DNA of 64,000 bases from NCBI RefSeq assembly GCF_014137975.1, contig NZ_JACGWZ010000005.1:124001-188000 (forward strand), written 5' to 3'. The notes beneath the pieces were generated by a model. It ran no database searches and was not told the origin of the DNA. It saw only the letters and a program-made list of their open reading frames with translations. The stretch is from Halosaccharopolyspora lacisalsi. GTDB taxonomy: Bacteria; Actinomycetota; Actinomycetes; Mycobacteriales; Pseudonocardiaceae. This document shows, piece after piece, positions 17,539-25,073 of this stretch; position 1 is the stretch's first letter, and the number at the start of each line of letters is the position of its first letter. The translations under genes were made by a program, and so were the position numbers.

Positions 17539-18654
17539 TCACGGCGGGGGTGTTCGGCTGCCGTCCCCGTGCGGCACGAACTCCGCCCCGACGCGTCGCC
17601 AGTTCTCCAAGAACGGCGGTACCCGCCACTCCGGACGCGTGCTCGTGTCGATCTCCTGGTGGTAGAACCCCGCCGAGCTGCACTGCTCGACCCAGCTGTT
17701 CCGGCGTTGCCGCGGCGTCAGGTGAGGGGCGTGTAAGTCCTCGTGGAGGTCGAGCAGGACTTCCAGAGAGTGCCGGAAAGCAGCGGACTCCTGCTCGTGC
17801 GGGTCGCCGATCACCGCGAAGTGGTCCATCATCCGACCCCCGCACGCGTCGCATTCGCACACCCACCTTTCCACCTGGTCCGGCGTGACCCGCACCGCTG
17901 TCGCCGCCTCCTCGACGCCGAGGTGGGAAAGGCAGTGCCCGGCCAGCACCGGGCGGGGACGACGAAGGCGGAAGATCGTCTCCACCGCTGCCGCCACCGC
18001 TCCGAAGCACGACGCGCCCAGAGCCGACACGTCACCGCGCAACAGGAGCACCGGGTTTTCGCCGCCCAGCAGCCGCAGCAGGCCGCGCAGAGTCTCCGGC
18101 ACGTCGAGGGGATCTCCGAAGTGTTCCAGCACGAGGGTGACCGGAACCCCCGAAGCGTGGAGCTCCTCCTCGAGGACGCCCAGCGAGGTGGGATCCGAGA
18201 GCCAACTCGAGTGGAGTGGTAAGCAGGCGATGACGTCCTCGCCCAGCTCACGGGCACGGGTCAGGATGCTTCGCAGTCCGACGAGATCGCCCTCGCCGAC
18301 ACGACCCGAGTCCGTGAGCACGGGAGCGCGCAACCCCCGCTGGGACAGGATCCACTGCTCGTCGAACGGCGCGGTGGCACAGCGGTGCCCGTTTACCCCG
18401 TATCGCTCCGCGTCGCACAGGAGTGGTTTCTCGAATCCCCGCTTCCGCAGCGAGTGAGCGATCTTCGGGGCATCGGTCCCGGTGAGCACCAGGCCGCACC
18501 GTGATCGGTCGTCGAGGAACGGAGCCACGGTGTGCACCTCGTCGGTGCGGCACCGGAGCAGCAACGTGCCGGCGAGGTCGTCCGGTCGCCCGGACCCTCC
18601 CGTCCGGGCGGAATCGGCCGTGTCGTCATCGGTGCGTTGATCGGGTCCCGACAT
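17539..18654 (-). CDS. Unrecognised protein with a C-x-C-x2-C cluster (possible TGT-like barrel)
   Basis: A 371-residue soluble protein from ATG 18654 (GAGAGG upstream). Alternating strand/helix patterns (CGLVLTGTDAPKIAHSLRKRG, PVLTDSGRVGEGDL, PVTLVLEHFGDPLD, NPVLLLRGDVSALG, PVLAGHCLSHLG) fit a TIM barrel. Near residue 280 comes VCECDACGG, with histidines 7, 15 and 24 residues after the last Cys. That recalls the C-x-C-x2-C-x(~25)-H zinc site of tRNA-guanine transglycosylases, though the catalytic signature of those enzymes is not obvious. I cannot assign a function. It stands alone between the polyol operon and the terpenoid cluster. Confidence 0.6.
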   Translation of the reverse strand: MSGPDQRTDDDTADSARTGGSGRPDDLAGTLLLRCRTDEVHTVAPFLDDRSRCGLVLTGTDAPKIAHSLRKRGFEKPLLCDAERYGVNGHRCATAPFDEQWILSQRGLRAPVLTDSGRVGEGDLVGLRSILTRARELGEDVIACLPLHSSWLSDPTSLGVLEEELHASGVPVTLVLEHFGDPLDVPETLRGLLRLLGGENPVLLLRGDVSALGASCFGAVAAAVETIFRLRRPRPVLAGHCLSHLGVEEAATAVRVTPDQVERWVCECDACGGRMMDHFAVIGDPHEQESAAFRHSLEVLLDLHEDLHAPHLTPRQRRNSWVEQCSSAGFYHQEIDTSTRPEWRVPPFLENWRRVGAEFVPHGDGSRTPPP

Positions 18655-19171
18655 GACAGCCTCTCGGGGTCGCACTGCCGGGGCGTGACCTCCCGCAGAG
18701 CCACGAGCCGTCACGCTCCCTGCCGCGGTCGCGGACTACCGAGCGTACTGATCGCGGGTAACGGCACCGACGGGCTCGGACGCCTCCTCGTCGTCCCGAA
18801 CGGGTCGAGTGATCGGCGACGTTCGCGATGGTGACGGGTGTTTTCCCTGTTGGGAAGTCGTCCGTGGATGCGGCGGGGGCATCCCGTCGCGTGCGGACCC
18901 ACGAAAGGGGAGTGCCGCAGATCACAGATCATGCCATTCGTTTGGCCCACGGTGCGTCGTCGGGATCCCGCTCAAGGATTTCCCGCACGATTTCTCCGCG
19001 CCCCCGCCCCGGGGACGAAGGCAACCACGACGGGGACTCCGTTCTCGCCGGTGCTCTTCGCGTGCTCCGGTTCGGATTCCCGGACCGGACGGTCCTGGTG
19101 GCCTTCCCCTTCGGGCCTGTATCGGTCGGTTGTACAGACATCTCCGTCGTGCCGCCACTACGTTGGGCCTC
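18655..19171. promoter_or_regulatory. 517-bp non-coding region before the terpenoid cluster
   Basis: No gene is supported here. Notable are CTGTA...TACAG arms around 19118-19138 and a TACGTT about 8 nt before the ATG at 19172. The TACGTT would suit a -10 for a leaderless or short-leader mRNA, which fits the lack of a Shine-Dalgarno. The length suggests binding sites for the LuxR-type regulators of the cluster; I see no convincing long palindrome. Confidence 0.35.
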
Positions 19172-20161
19172 ATGACGGAGATCGATGTGCCGCAGGTTGC
19201 CGATCCCGATATAGCCGGACTCGTGCGGTCCGAGGTGGAGAATCGCTGGCCGGACGGTGTTTCCGACCTCGATGAAATAGCGCGTTACGGGCTGGTTCCC
19301 TTTGGGAAAATGATGGGTCCGTGGTTGCTCGTCAGGTCGAGCCTGGCGGTGGGGGGAGAACTGGAACCGGTTCTCCCCGCGGCCGTGGCGGTGGAGTGCG
19401 TGCAGGTCGGGGCGATGATGCATGACGACATCATCGACGACGATCCGCAGCGGCGAAGCAAACCCGCGGCATACTCGGTTTTCGGGCGGTCGGCGGCGAC
19501 CGTGGGCGGTGACGGCCTCTTCTTCCACGGTTTCGCGGCCTTGTCGGAATGTCAGGAAGCGGGCGTTCCCGCGACGCGTGTTTCGCGGGCGCTCGGCGTT
19601 CTGGCGCATACCGGCCTGCGCATCGGAAATGCGGCTCTCAAGGAAGTCCGGATGAGTCACCGCATTTGCTCCACGGCCGCGTACTTCGACATGATCAGAG
19701 ACAAGAGCGGTGCTCTGTTGTGGATGGCGTGTGGCCTGGGGGCGACGCTCAGCGGTGCCGACCAACGGCACGCGGAAGCCCTGGGCGAGTACAGCGATCT
19801 GCTGGGAATCGGTTACCAGATTCGCGACGACCTGATGGCCTACGACGGAACGCGGGCGGGAAAGCCGAACGTCTCGGACATCCGCAACAGTCGGCCGACG
19901 CTGCCCGTACTGCTCGCGCACCGCGACGCGTCCCCCGAACACCAACATCGGATCGAACGCATCCTCGCGGACACGACGTCGCCCATCGCGGACCGTCGGG
20001 AAGCCATGACCGAGCTCGTTCACGAGTACGGAGCGGTCCGATCCGCGCGCGAGACCTCCCACGACTACGCCCGCCTCGCCGCGAAAGCGCTGGATCCGCT
20101 GCCGCCGAGCGAGCACAAGAACGCCCTGATCGACCTCACTGTCCCCGGGAACCTGGCTTAG
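19172..20161 (+). CDS. Isoprenyl-diphosphate-synthase-like prenyltransferase with altered IPP site
   Basis: A 329-residue trans-prenyltransferase fold. First Asp-rich motif HDDIIDDD (D85, D86, D89) and second motif YQIRDDLMAYDG are intact, so a prenyl diphosphate and Mg should bind. The N-terminal GGKRxRP signature, whose Arg/Lys hold isopentenyl diphosphate, reads FGKMMGPW (residues 44-51): the Arg is gone. This suggests an acceptor other than IPP. In fungal indole-diterpene pathways, PaxC is such a synthase-like enzyme that joins GGPP to indole-3-glycerol phosphate. By analogy this may be the prenyl-joining enzyme; a regular polyprenyl synthase remains possible. Confidence 0.85.
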   Translation: MTEIDVPQVADPDIAGLVRSEVENRWPDGVSDLDEIARYGLVPFGKMMGPWLLVRSSLAVGGELEPVLPAAVAVECVQVGAMMHDDIIDDDPQRRSKPAAYSVFGRSAATVGGDGLFFHGFAALSECQEAGVPATRVSRALGVLAHTGLRIGNAALKEVRMSHRICSTAAYFDMIRDKSGALLWMACGLGATLSGADQRHAEALGEYSDLLGIGYQIRDDLMAYDGTRAGKPNVSDIRNSRPTLPVLLAHRDASPEHQHRIERILADTTSPIADRREAMTELVHEYGAVRSARETSHDYARLAAKALDPLPPSEHKNALIDLTVPGNLA

Positions 20162-20191
20162 AGCGGGGATCCCGCTCGAAGAGGTGGTGCC

Positions 20192-20803
20192 GTGACTGCC
20201 ATGACGTACTCGCGATATCTGCACCTGGAAACCCTGCTGGACCTGCAGCATCCGCTCACGCCGCCCGAGCAGCAGGACCTGCACGACAGCGAGCGTTTGT
20301 TCATCGTGATCCACCAGGCGTCCGAGACGCTGCTGGGTCAGGCCCTGACGGATCTGCGGCACATCGAAGCCGACCGGTGCGCTCGGCAGTGCCTCGCGCG
20401 CCGGGTGGATCGGGCGACGCAGCTCATCGATGCGATGGAAGGGCAGCTGAGAGTCCTGCGTCGCACGCTCGATCCGGATGACTTCGCCGTCTTCCGAGAA
20501 CGGCTCGGGACGGCGAGCGGACTGCAGTCCGCCCAGTTCCACGAGCTGTTCGCGGTGGTCGAGCGCTTGACGCCCCACGCCGACCGCCACGTCCCGGTGG
20601 CGTTCCGCCGGCTCGAGACTTTGCGCACCGCGGTCCGGCGCTGGCGCTGTACGCACCTGGACCTGGTCGAGCACATGATCGGCGGATCGTCGGGGACCGG
20701 TCGCACGTCCGGCACCGACTACCTGGAGCGCCGGTTGAACGGTCCGGCGGGAGGCGACACCGTTCGCACCGCCACGAGTGCGGCGCCGCGCGCGTCGTCG
20801 TGA
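20192..20803 (+). CDS. Compact tryptophan 2,3-dioxygenase-like haem protein
   Basis: A 203-residue protein of the tryptophan 2,3-dioxygenase superfamily. It shows YSRYLHLETLLDLQ, then SERLFIVIHQASE with the substrate-side His at 41, RERLGTASGLQSAQF near 104, and RRWRCTHLDLVEHMIGG with the proximal haem His at 155. SSGTGRTSGTDYLERRL follows. True enzymes have about 280 residues; some 70 are missing between the GLQS motif and the haem His. GTG 20192 follows GAGGTGG. It sits between the prenyltransferase and the epoxidase, so its substrate is more likely a pathway indole or aromatic intermediate than free tryptophan. Activity is inferred. Confidence 0.8.
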   Translation: MTAMTYSRYLHLETLLDLQHPLTPPEQQDLHDSERLFIVIHQASETLLGQALTDLRHIEADRCARQCLARRVDRATQLIDAMEGQLRVLRRTLDPDDFAVFRERLGTASGLQSAQFHELFAVVERLTPHADRHVPVAFRRLETLRTAVRRWRCTHLDLVEHMIGGSSGTGRTSGTDYLERRLNGPAGGDTVRTATSAAPRASS

Positions 20804-20813
20804 GAGGCGGAGA

Positions 20814-22241
20814 ATGCGTACACGATTCCCCGGTCGGTCCTTGGGGCACGTCGTCGTGATGGGTGGCAGCGTGGCCGGGTTGCTGGCCGCTTACGCGGTC
20901 TCGCACCGCGCCGACAGGGTGACGGTACTGGAGCGTGACCGCTGCGAGGACGATCCCGCGCCGCGGGCTGGCGTACCGCAGTCCCGGCACACGCACGTGC
21001 TGCTGACCAGCGGCATGATGGCTCTGGACGACCTGCTTCCGGGGCTGATGTCGACGCTGCGGGACGCGGGCGCGCCGTGCCTGGACGTTCCGGCTGATCT
21101 CGGTGTGTGGCAGGCGGGTCAGTGGGTGCTGCGGGACAACCCCTCCGCCCCGGTCGTCACCGCGTCACGGCCGCTCGTGGAGCACGTCATCCGCCGGAGG
21201 GTCCTGGCCGAGGAGCGCATCACGGTGCTCGTCGGCACCGAGGCGACGGGCTTCCTGGGGGACTCCCACCACATCAGGGGTGTCTCGAGCCGCGCTCGCG
21301 GAGCCGGCAGCCGGGGTCGATGCGACATCGAGGCCGACCTGGTGATCGACGCGACCGGTCGTGGTAGCCACACCCCGGAATGGCTGGCCGAGCTCGGCGC
21401 CGACGTGCCGGCCGAGGACGTGCTGGAGACCGGACGGGCCTACGCCACCGGTGTCTTCCACGCCGATGGTTCCGGGCGTGCCGGACGGCTTCGCGGTTTC
21501 TACATCGTCCCCGACGCCGCGCAGCCGTTCGGCGCGATCGTCCTCCCCGCGGAGAACGACCGGATCATGGTCACGTTGTCGGGTCCCCGGGGAGGCGCGC
21601 CTCCACTCGACCCGGACGGTTTCGTCGAGTTCGCCGGGCGGCTTCCGCACGACGCTCCCCACCGGTGGCTCGGCACGGCGCGTCCGGTCGGTCGTCCCGT
21701 GGGGTACCGGCACACGGCGAACCGGCGACGTCGATACGACAGCGCGCTGCGTGATCGCACGGGGTTGCTCGTGGTCGGAGACGCGCTCTGCGCGTTCAAT
21801 CCCGTTTACGGCCAGGGCCTGTCCGTCGCGGCCATGAACGCGGTGGCCCTGCGCCGGGAGCTGGATCGCACCGACCGGATTCCGTCGGCGTGGAGGCTGC
21901 AGCGAACGCTGCTGCGGTCGGCGCGCTCGGCCTGGGACGTCGCCACCGGCGCGGACAGCCCGATGCCCGGAGCGGTCGGCAGCGCTCGGCGCACCGGCCC
22001 CGTCGACGGTGCCGTCAACTGGTACCTCGAACGCGTGCGCGCTCACGTCCCGGGAGACCCGGCGGTGTGCAGCGCCTTCCGGGACGTGCTGTTCCTGCTG
22101 GCCCCGCCGAGCAGCCTGCTGACGTCCCAGCGGGTGCTTCGACGATCACTCCTGCACCCGGTGATCCCGACGCCCGCCGAGCCGTCCCCGCACCGCGGTG
22201 CGCCGGACCGCGGCGCACCCGCGCCCCGGACCACGTCGTGA
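20814..22241 (+). CDS. FAD-dependent epoxidase/monooxygenase
   Basis: A 475-residue flavoprotein. FAD Rossmann motif VVMGGSVAGLLAAYAVS near residue 12, PAPRAGVPQSRHTHVLL near 45-61, DLVIDATGRGSHTPEWL near 178, and the second FAD motif VVGDALCAFNPVYGQGLSVAAMNA near 320. This GxPQ...H and GDAxxxFNPxYGQG pattern is that of squalene-epoxidase-like enzymes of terpenoid clusters. In indole-terpenoid pathways the enzyme of this type (fungal PaxM) epoxidises the terminal prenyl double bond to prime cyclisation. GAGAGGCGGAG precedes ATG 20814. The C-terminal 30 residues are Pro/Arg-rich and probably disordered. Confidence 0.88.
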   Translation: MRTRFPGRSLGHVVVMGGSVAGLLAAYAVSHRADRVTVLERDRCEDDPAPRAGVPQSRHTHVLLTSGMMALDDLLPGLMSTLRDAGAPCLDVPADLGVWQAGQWVLRDNPSAPVVTASRPLVEHVIRRRVLAEERITVLVGTEATGFLGDSHHIRGVSSRARGAGSRGRCDIEADLVIDATGRGSHTPEWLAELGADVPAEDVLETGRAYATGVFHADGSGRAGRLRGFYIVPDAAQPFGAIVLPAENDRIMVTLSGPRGGAPPLDPDGFVEFAGRLPHDAPHRWLGTARPVGRPVGYRHTANRRRRYDSALRDRTGLLVVGDALCAFNPVYGQGLSVAAMNAVALRRELDRTDRIPSAWRLQRTLLRSARSAWDVATGADSPMPGAVGSARRTGPVDGAVNWYLERVRAHVPGDPAVCSAFRDVLFLLAPPSSLLTSQRVLRRSLLHPVIPTPAEPSPHRGAPDRGAPAPRTTS

Positions 22242-22401
22242 TCTTCCACCCGGCCGACCACGGAGGTGCGCACACCGTGCGACACATCAGTTCAGTCACC
22301 AGCCGACGGGCGAGGCCCCGTCGGACGACGGGCGTCGAGCAGCGGGCACCGCGTCCCGGGCTGCGCGGGCGACCCGGTGCCCACCGAGCGGAGCCGACGA
22401 C

Positions 22402-23424
22402 ATGACCACATCGACCGCCCGACTGCCCTCGGCGCTCGACCGGGGTAGAGAACTGGTCCAGCCGGCTCTTCGCGAAGCCGTGGAGCACTACCTGGGTTCG
22501 GACATGGCGCTGGTCGCCCGGTACCACCACGGGTGGACCGACGCCGAAGGCACTCCGACCGACGTCTGGACCGGCAAGCTCGTCCGTCCCGCCCTGACGC
22601 TGCTCTCGGCGCAGGCGGCGGGCAACTCATCCGCCGACGGCACACCCGCGGCAGCGGCAGTGGAGCTGGTGCACAATTTCTCGCTGCTGCACGACGACAT
22701 CATGGACGGTGACACGGCACGTCGGGGCCGCGCGACCGCGTGGACGCTGTTCGGCGCGCCCAGCGCGACCCTCGCCGGTAACGCGTTGCTGACCACGGCG
22801 ACGAGTCTGCTGCTCGACGCGGAGGCCGTGGGTGCGCGGTCGGCGGCGGCGTCGCTGATGTCGGCCACCCAGCGGATGATCAACGGTCAGGCGACCGATA
22901 TCGCGTTCGAGCACCGCGACGACGTGACCCCCGCCGAATGCCTGCGGATGGCCGGTGACAAGACCGGCGCGCTGCTCGCCTGCGCCTGCTCGCTCGGTGC
23001 CGAGCTCGCCGGTGCGGAGGCGGCGCTGATCGGGCGGCTCCACGCGTTCGGCGAGCATCTCGGGATCGCCTTCCAACTCGTCGACGATCTGCTCGGGATC
23101 TGGGGCGAGTCGGGACGCACCGGCAAGGAGACCGGTGCTGATCTGAGAGTGCGCAAGAGGACGCTGCCGGTGGTGGCGGCCCTCGACGCGCAGGGGTCGG
23201 ACGAGCTCGCGACCCTCTACTTCCGGCGAGAACCACTCGACGAACGGGAGGTTCGCCGCGTCGCGGAGCTGGTGGAGGGTGCCGGCGGTCGTGACTGGGC
23301 GCTGAGCCGGGCGGATCACCACGTGGCAGCGGCGCGGGAATGCCTCGCCGAAGCCGACCTCGCGGAGTCCGTCCGCGCGGAATTCCTGGAATTCGCCGAG
23401 TTCATGACCGGCAGGCGATTCTGA
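22402..23424 (+). CDS. Geranylgeranyl/polyprenyl diphosphate synthase
   Basis: A 340-residue isoprenyl diphosphate synthase with complete motifs: TGKLVRPALTLLSAQ (IPP site, residues 57-71), LLHDDIMDGDTARRG (D98, D99, D102), GDKTGALLACA, and FQLVDDLLGIWGESG. The DDLLGIWG form is typical of actinobacterial C15/C20 synthases. The residues before the first Asp motif (ELVHNFSLLHDD) do not let me fix chain length. With the altered homologue at 19172 it forms a chain-maker/chain-transfer pair. ATG 22402 has GCGGAG upstream; a 160-bp gap precedes it. Confidence 0.92.
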   Translation: MTTSTARLPSALDRGRELVQPALREAVEHYLGSDMALVARYHHGWTDAEGTPTDVWTGKLVRPALTLLSAQAAGNSSADGTPAAAAVELVHNFSLLHDDIMDGDTARRGRATAWTLFGAPSATLAGNALLTTATSLLLDAEAVGARSAAASLMSATQRMINGQATDIAFEHRDDVTPAECLRMAGDKTGALLACACSLGAELAGAEAALIGRLHAFGEHLGIAFQLVDDLLGIWGESGRTGKETGADLRVRKRTLPVVAALDAQGSDELATLYFRREPLDEREVRRVAELVEGAGGRDWALSRADHHVAAARECLAEADLAESVRAEFLEFAEFMTGRRF

Positions 23425-23566
23425 TGGGCCGATCCGGACCCCGGTCCACGAACACCCGCACATCCGTCGCGGTCCGATCCGCCGACGAGACCGCGCGACA
23501 TCCGAAAAGACCGGCAGGCGTCGCCGCACCGCGCTGTTTCCGGTCCGCGAGCAGGAAGGACATGTC

Positions 23567-24760
23567 ATGACAGAGCCCAGGGCACTTCCCATCGCCGCCC
23601 GTGCCGAGGACCGTCCCTTCGATCCGGCCGCTGAGCTCTACGAGCTGCAGCGGGAGGAGGGACTGCCCCGGGTCACGGTGCCCAGTCCGATCCTCGGGGA
23701 CTTCGAGGCGGTGATGATCACGCGCTACGAGGACGCCAGGAGCGTGCTGCGTGACGACCGGTTGCGGATGGGGTTCGTGTTCGACCCCGAAGCACCGCGC
23801 ACCATGTTGAACCAGCCCGGCAATCTGCTGAACTACAACGGCGACGAGCACTCTCGGCTACGGCGGATGCTCACCGGCGCTTTTTCGGTCAAGCGCGTCC
23901 GCGCGTTGCGGCCGATGATCGAGGAGATCGTGTCCGCGAGGCTGGACGCGCTGTCCGAGGCCGGCCCGGGCGCTGACCTCGTGCGGGTGTTCAGCACGCC
24001 CATCCCGACCATGGTGATCTGCGAGCTGCTCGGTGTTCCCTACGCCGACCGCGCCGACTTCCAGCACCGCGCGCAGGTCGGTCTGGACGTCAACACGACG
24101 CGCGAGGTGCAGATCCGGAACCTCGCCGAGATGGACGAGTACATGGCGGGGCTCGTCGCGGACCACCGGAAGCAGCCGGGCGACAACGTGCTCGGTGGCG
24201 TCGTGCGGGACTTCGGGCACGAGCTCACCGACGACGAGCTGGTGGGCATCGGCAACATGCTGCTCATCGCCGGACACGAGACGACGGCCAGCATGCTCTC
24301 GGCGAGCACGGCACTGCTGCTCCAGCATCCCGATCAGCTGGCCGTCGTCCGCGACGAACCGTCGAAGATCGACGACGCCGTCGAGGAACTGCTGCGGTAC
24401 TGCGCTCCCGCCACCATCATGCCGCGCCAGGCTGCCGCGCCGATGAGCGTGCGCGGTCAGCGGATCGAGGAGGGCGAGCGGGTCGTCGTGTCCATCCTGG
24501 CCGCCAACCGCGACCCCGACGCGACCGAGCACGACCTCGACGCGCTGGACGTGAGCCGGCAACCCCGCCCGCACGTCACGTTCGGTCACGGCGTGCACCA
24601 GTGCCTCGGCCAGCAGCTGGCGCGCATGGAACTGCGGGTCGCGCTGCCCGCGCTCTTCGACAGGTTCCCCACGTTGAAGCCGGCCGTTCCCTGGGAGGAG
24701 ATCGACTACCGGACCACCGCGCTGGTCTTCGGCGTGCGCGAACTACCGGTCACGTGGTGA
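23567..24760 (+). CDS. Cytochrome P450 of the terpenoid cluster
   Basis: A 397-residue CYP105-like P450: I-helix IAGHETTASML near residue 241, K-helix EELLRYC near 270, haem loop FGHGVHQCLGQQLAR with the axial Cys at 346. It is a paralogue of the P450 at 2305, and both end in ELPVTW/EFPVTW. GGAAGGA before ATG 23567. A ferredoxin follows at once. Likely role: oxidative tailoring of the terpenoid skeleton, with position unknown. Confidence 0.94.
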   Translation: MTEPRALPIAARAEDRPFDPAAELYELQREEGLPRVTVPSPILGDFEAVMITRYEDARSVLRDDRLRMGFVFDPEAPRTMLNQPGNLLNYNGDEHSRLRRMLTGAFSVKRVRALRPMIEEIVSARLDALSEAGPGADLVRVFSTPIPTMVICELLGVPYADRADFQHRAQVGLDVNTTREVQIRNLAEMDEYMAGLVADHRKQPGDNVLGGVVRDFGHELTDDELVGIGNMLLIAGHETTASMLSASTALLLQHPDQLAVVRDEPSKIDDAVEELLRYCAPATIMPRQAAAPMSVRGQRIEEGERVVVSILAANRDPDATEHDLDALDVSRQPRPHVTFGHGVHQCLGQQLARMELRVALPALFDRFPTLKPAVPWEEIDYRTTALVFGVRELPVTW

Positions 24761-24777
24761 CGGAGGAAAGGACCGTG

Positions 24778-24990
24778 ATGATGAACGTGGAGGTCGACCA
24801 GTCCCGGTGCGTCGCCGCCGGCCACTGCCTCGCTTCCGTACCGGAGGTCTTCGACCAGCGTGACGACGACGGCGTCGTGGTGCTGCTCGACGAGACGCCT
24901 CCGGAACAGCAGCACGAGCGCGTCCGGGAGGCGGCCGTGCGCTGCCCGTCCGCGGCCATCGCCGTCCGGGCTCGGGACAGCTCGTCATGA
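24778..24990 (+). CDS. [3Fe-4S] ferredoxin of the cluster P450
   Basis: A 70-residue single-cluster ferredoxin: C-V-A-A-G-H-C near residues 12-18 and RCPSAAI near 59. GGAGGAAAGG stands right before the start; ATG 24778 gives the best spacing (GTG 24775 and ATG 24781 are alternatives). It is 17 bp behind the P450 stop. The His in the second loop position (AGHC) is common in CYP105 partners. Confidence 0.9.
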   Translation: MMNVEVDQSRCVAAGHCLASVPEVFDQRDDDGVVVLLDETPPEQQHERVREAAVRCPSAAIAVRARDSSS

Positions 24991-25064
24991 GCGACGTGCT
25001 CGTCGCCGGCCGGAACGACGCGGGCCGTTCGGGAGACACGCGACCTGATCACCGCAGGCGCTGA
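24987..25064 (+). CDS. 25-codon open frame coupled to the ferredoxin (possible gene stub)
   Basis: An ATGA overlap with the ferredoxin stop starts MSDVLVAGRNDAG..., which ends after 25 codons. The arrangement is that of a translationally coupled gene, and the first residues recall the start of an oxidoreductase. It could be the stub of a lost ferredoxin reductase gene, a leader, or chance. Low confidence. Confidence 0.25.
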   Translation: MSDVLVAGRNDAGRSGDTRPDHRRR

Positions 25065-25073
25065 GAGGCATTG

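Noticed and set aside
18929-20674. Long minus frame opposite the first prenyltransferase and the dioxygenase-like gene
   Set aside because: Low-complexity Arg/Gly/His sequence; the plus strand carries both Asp-rich motifs and haem motifs.
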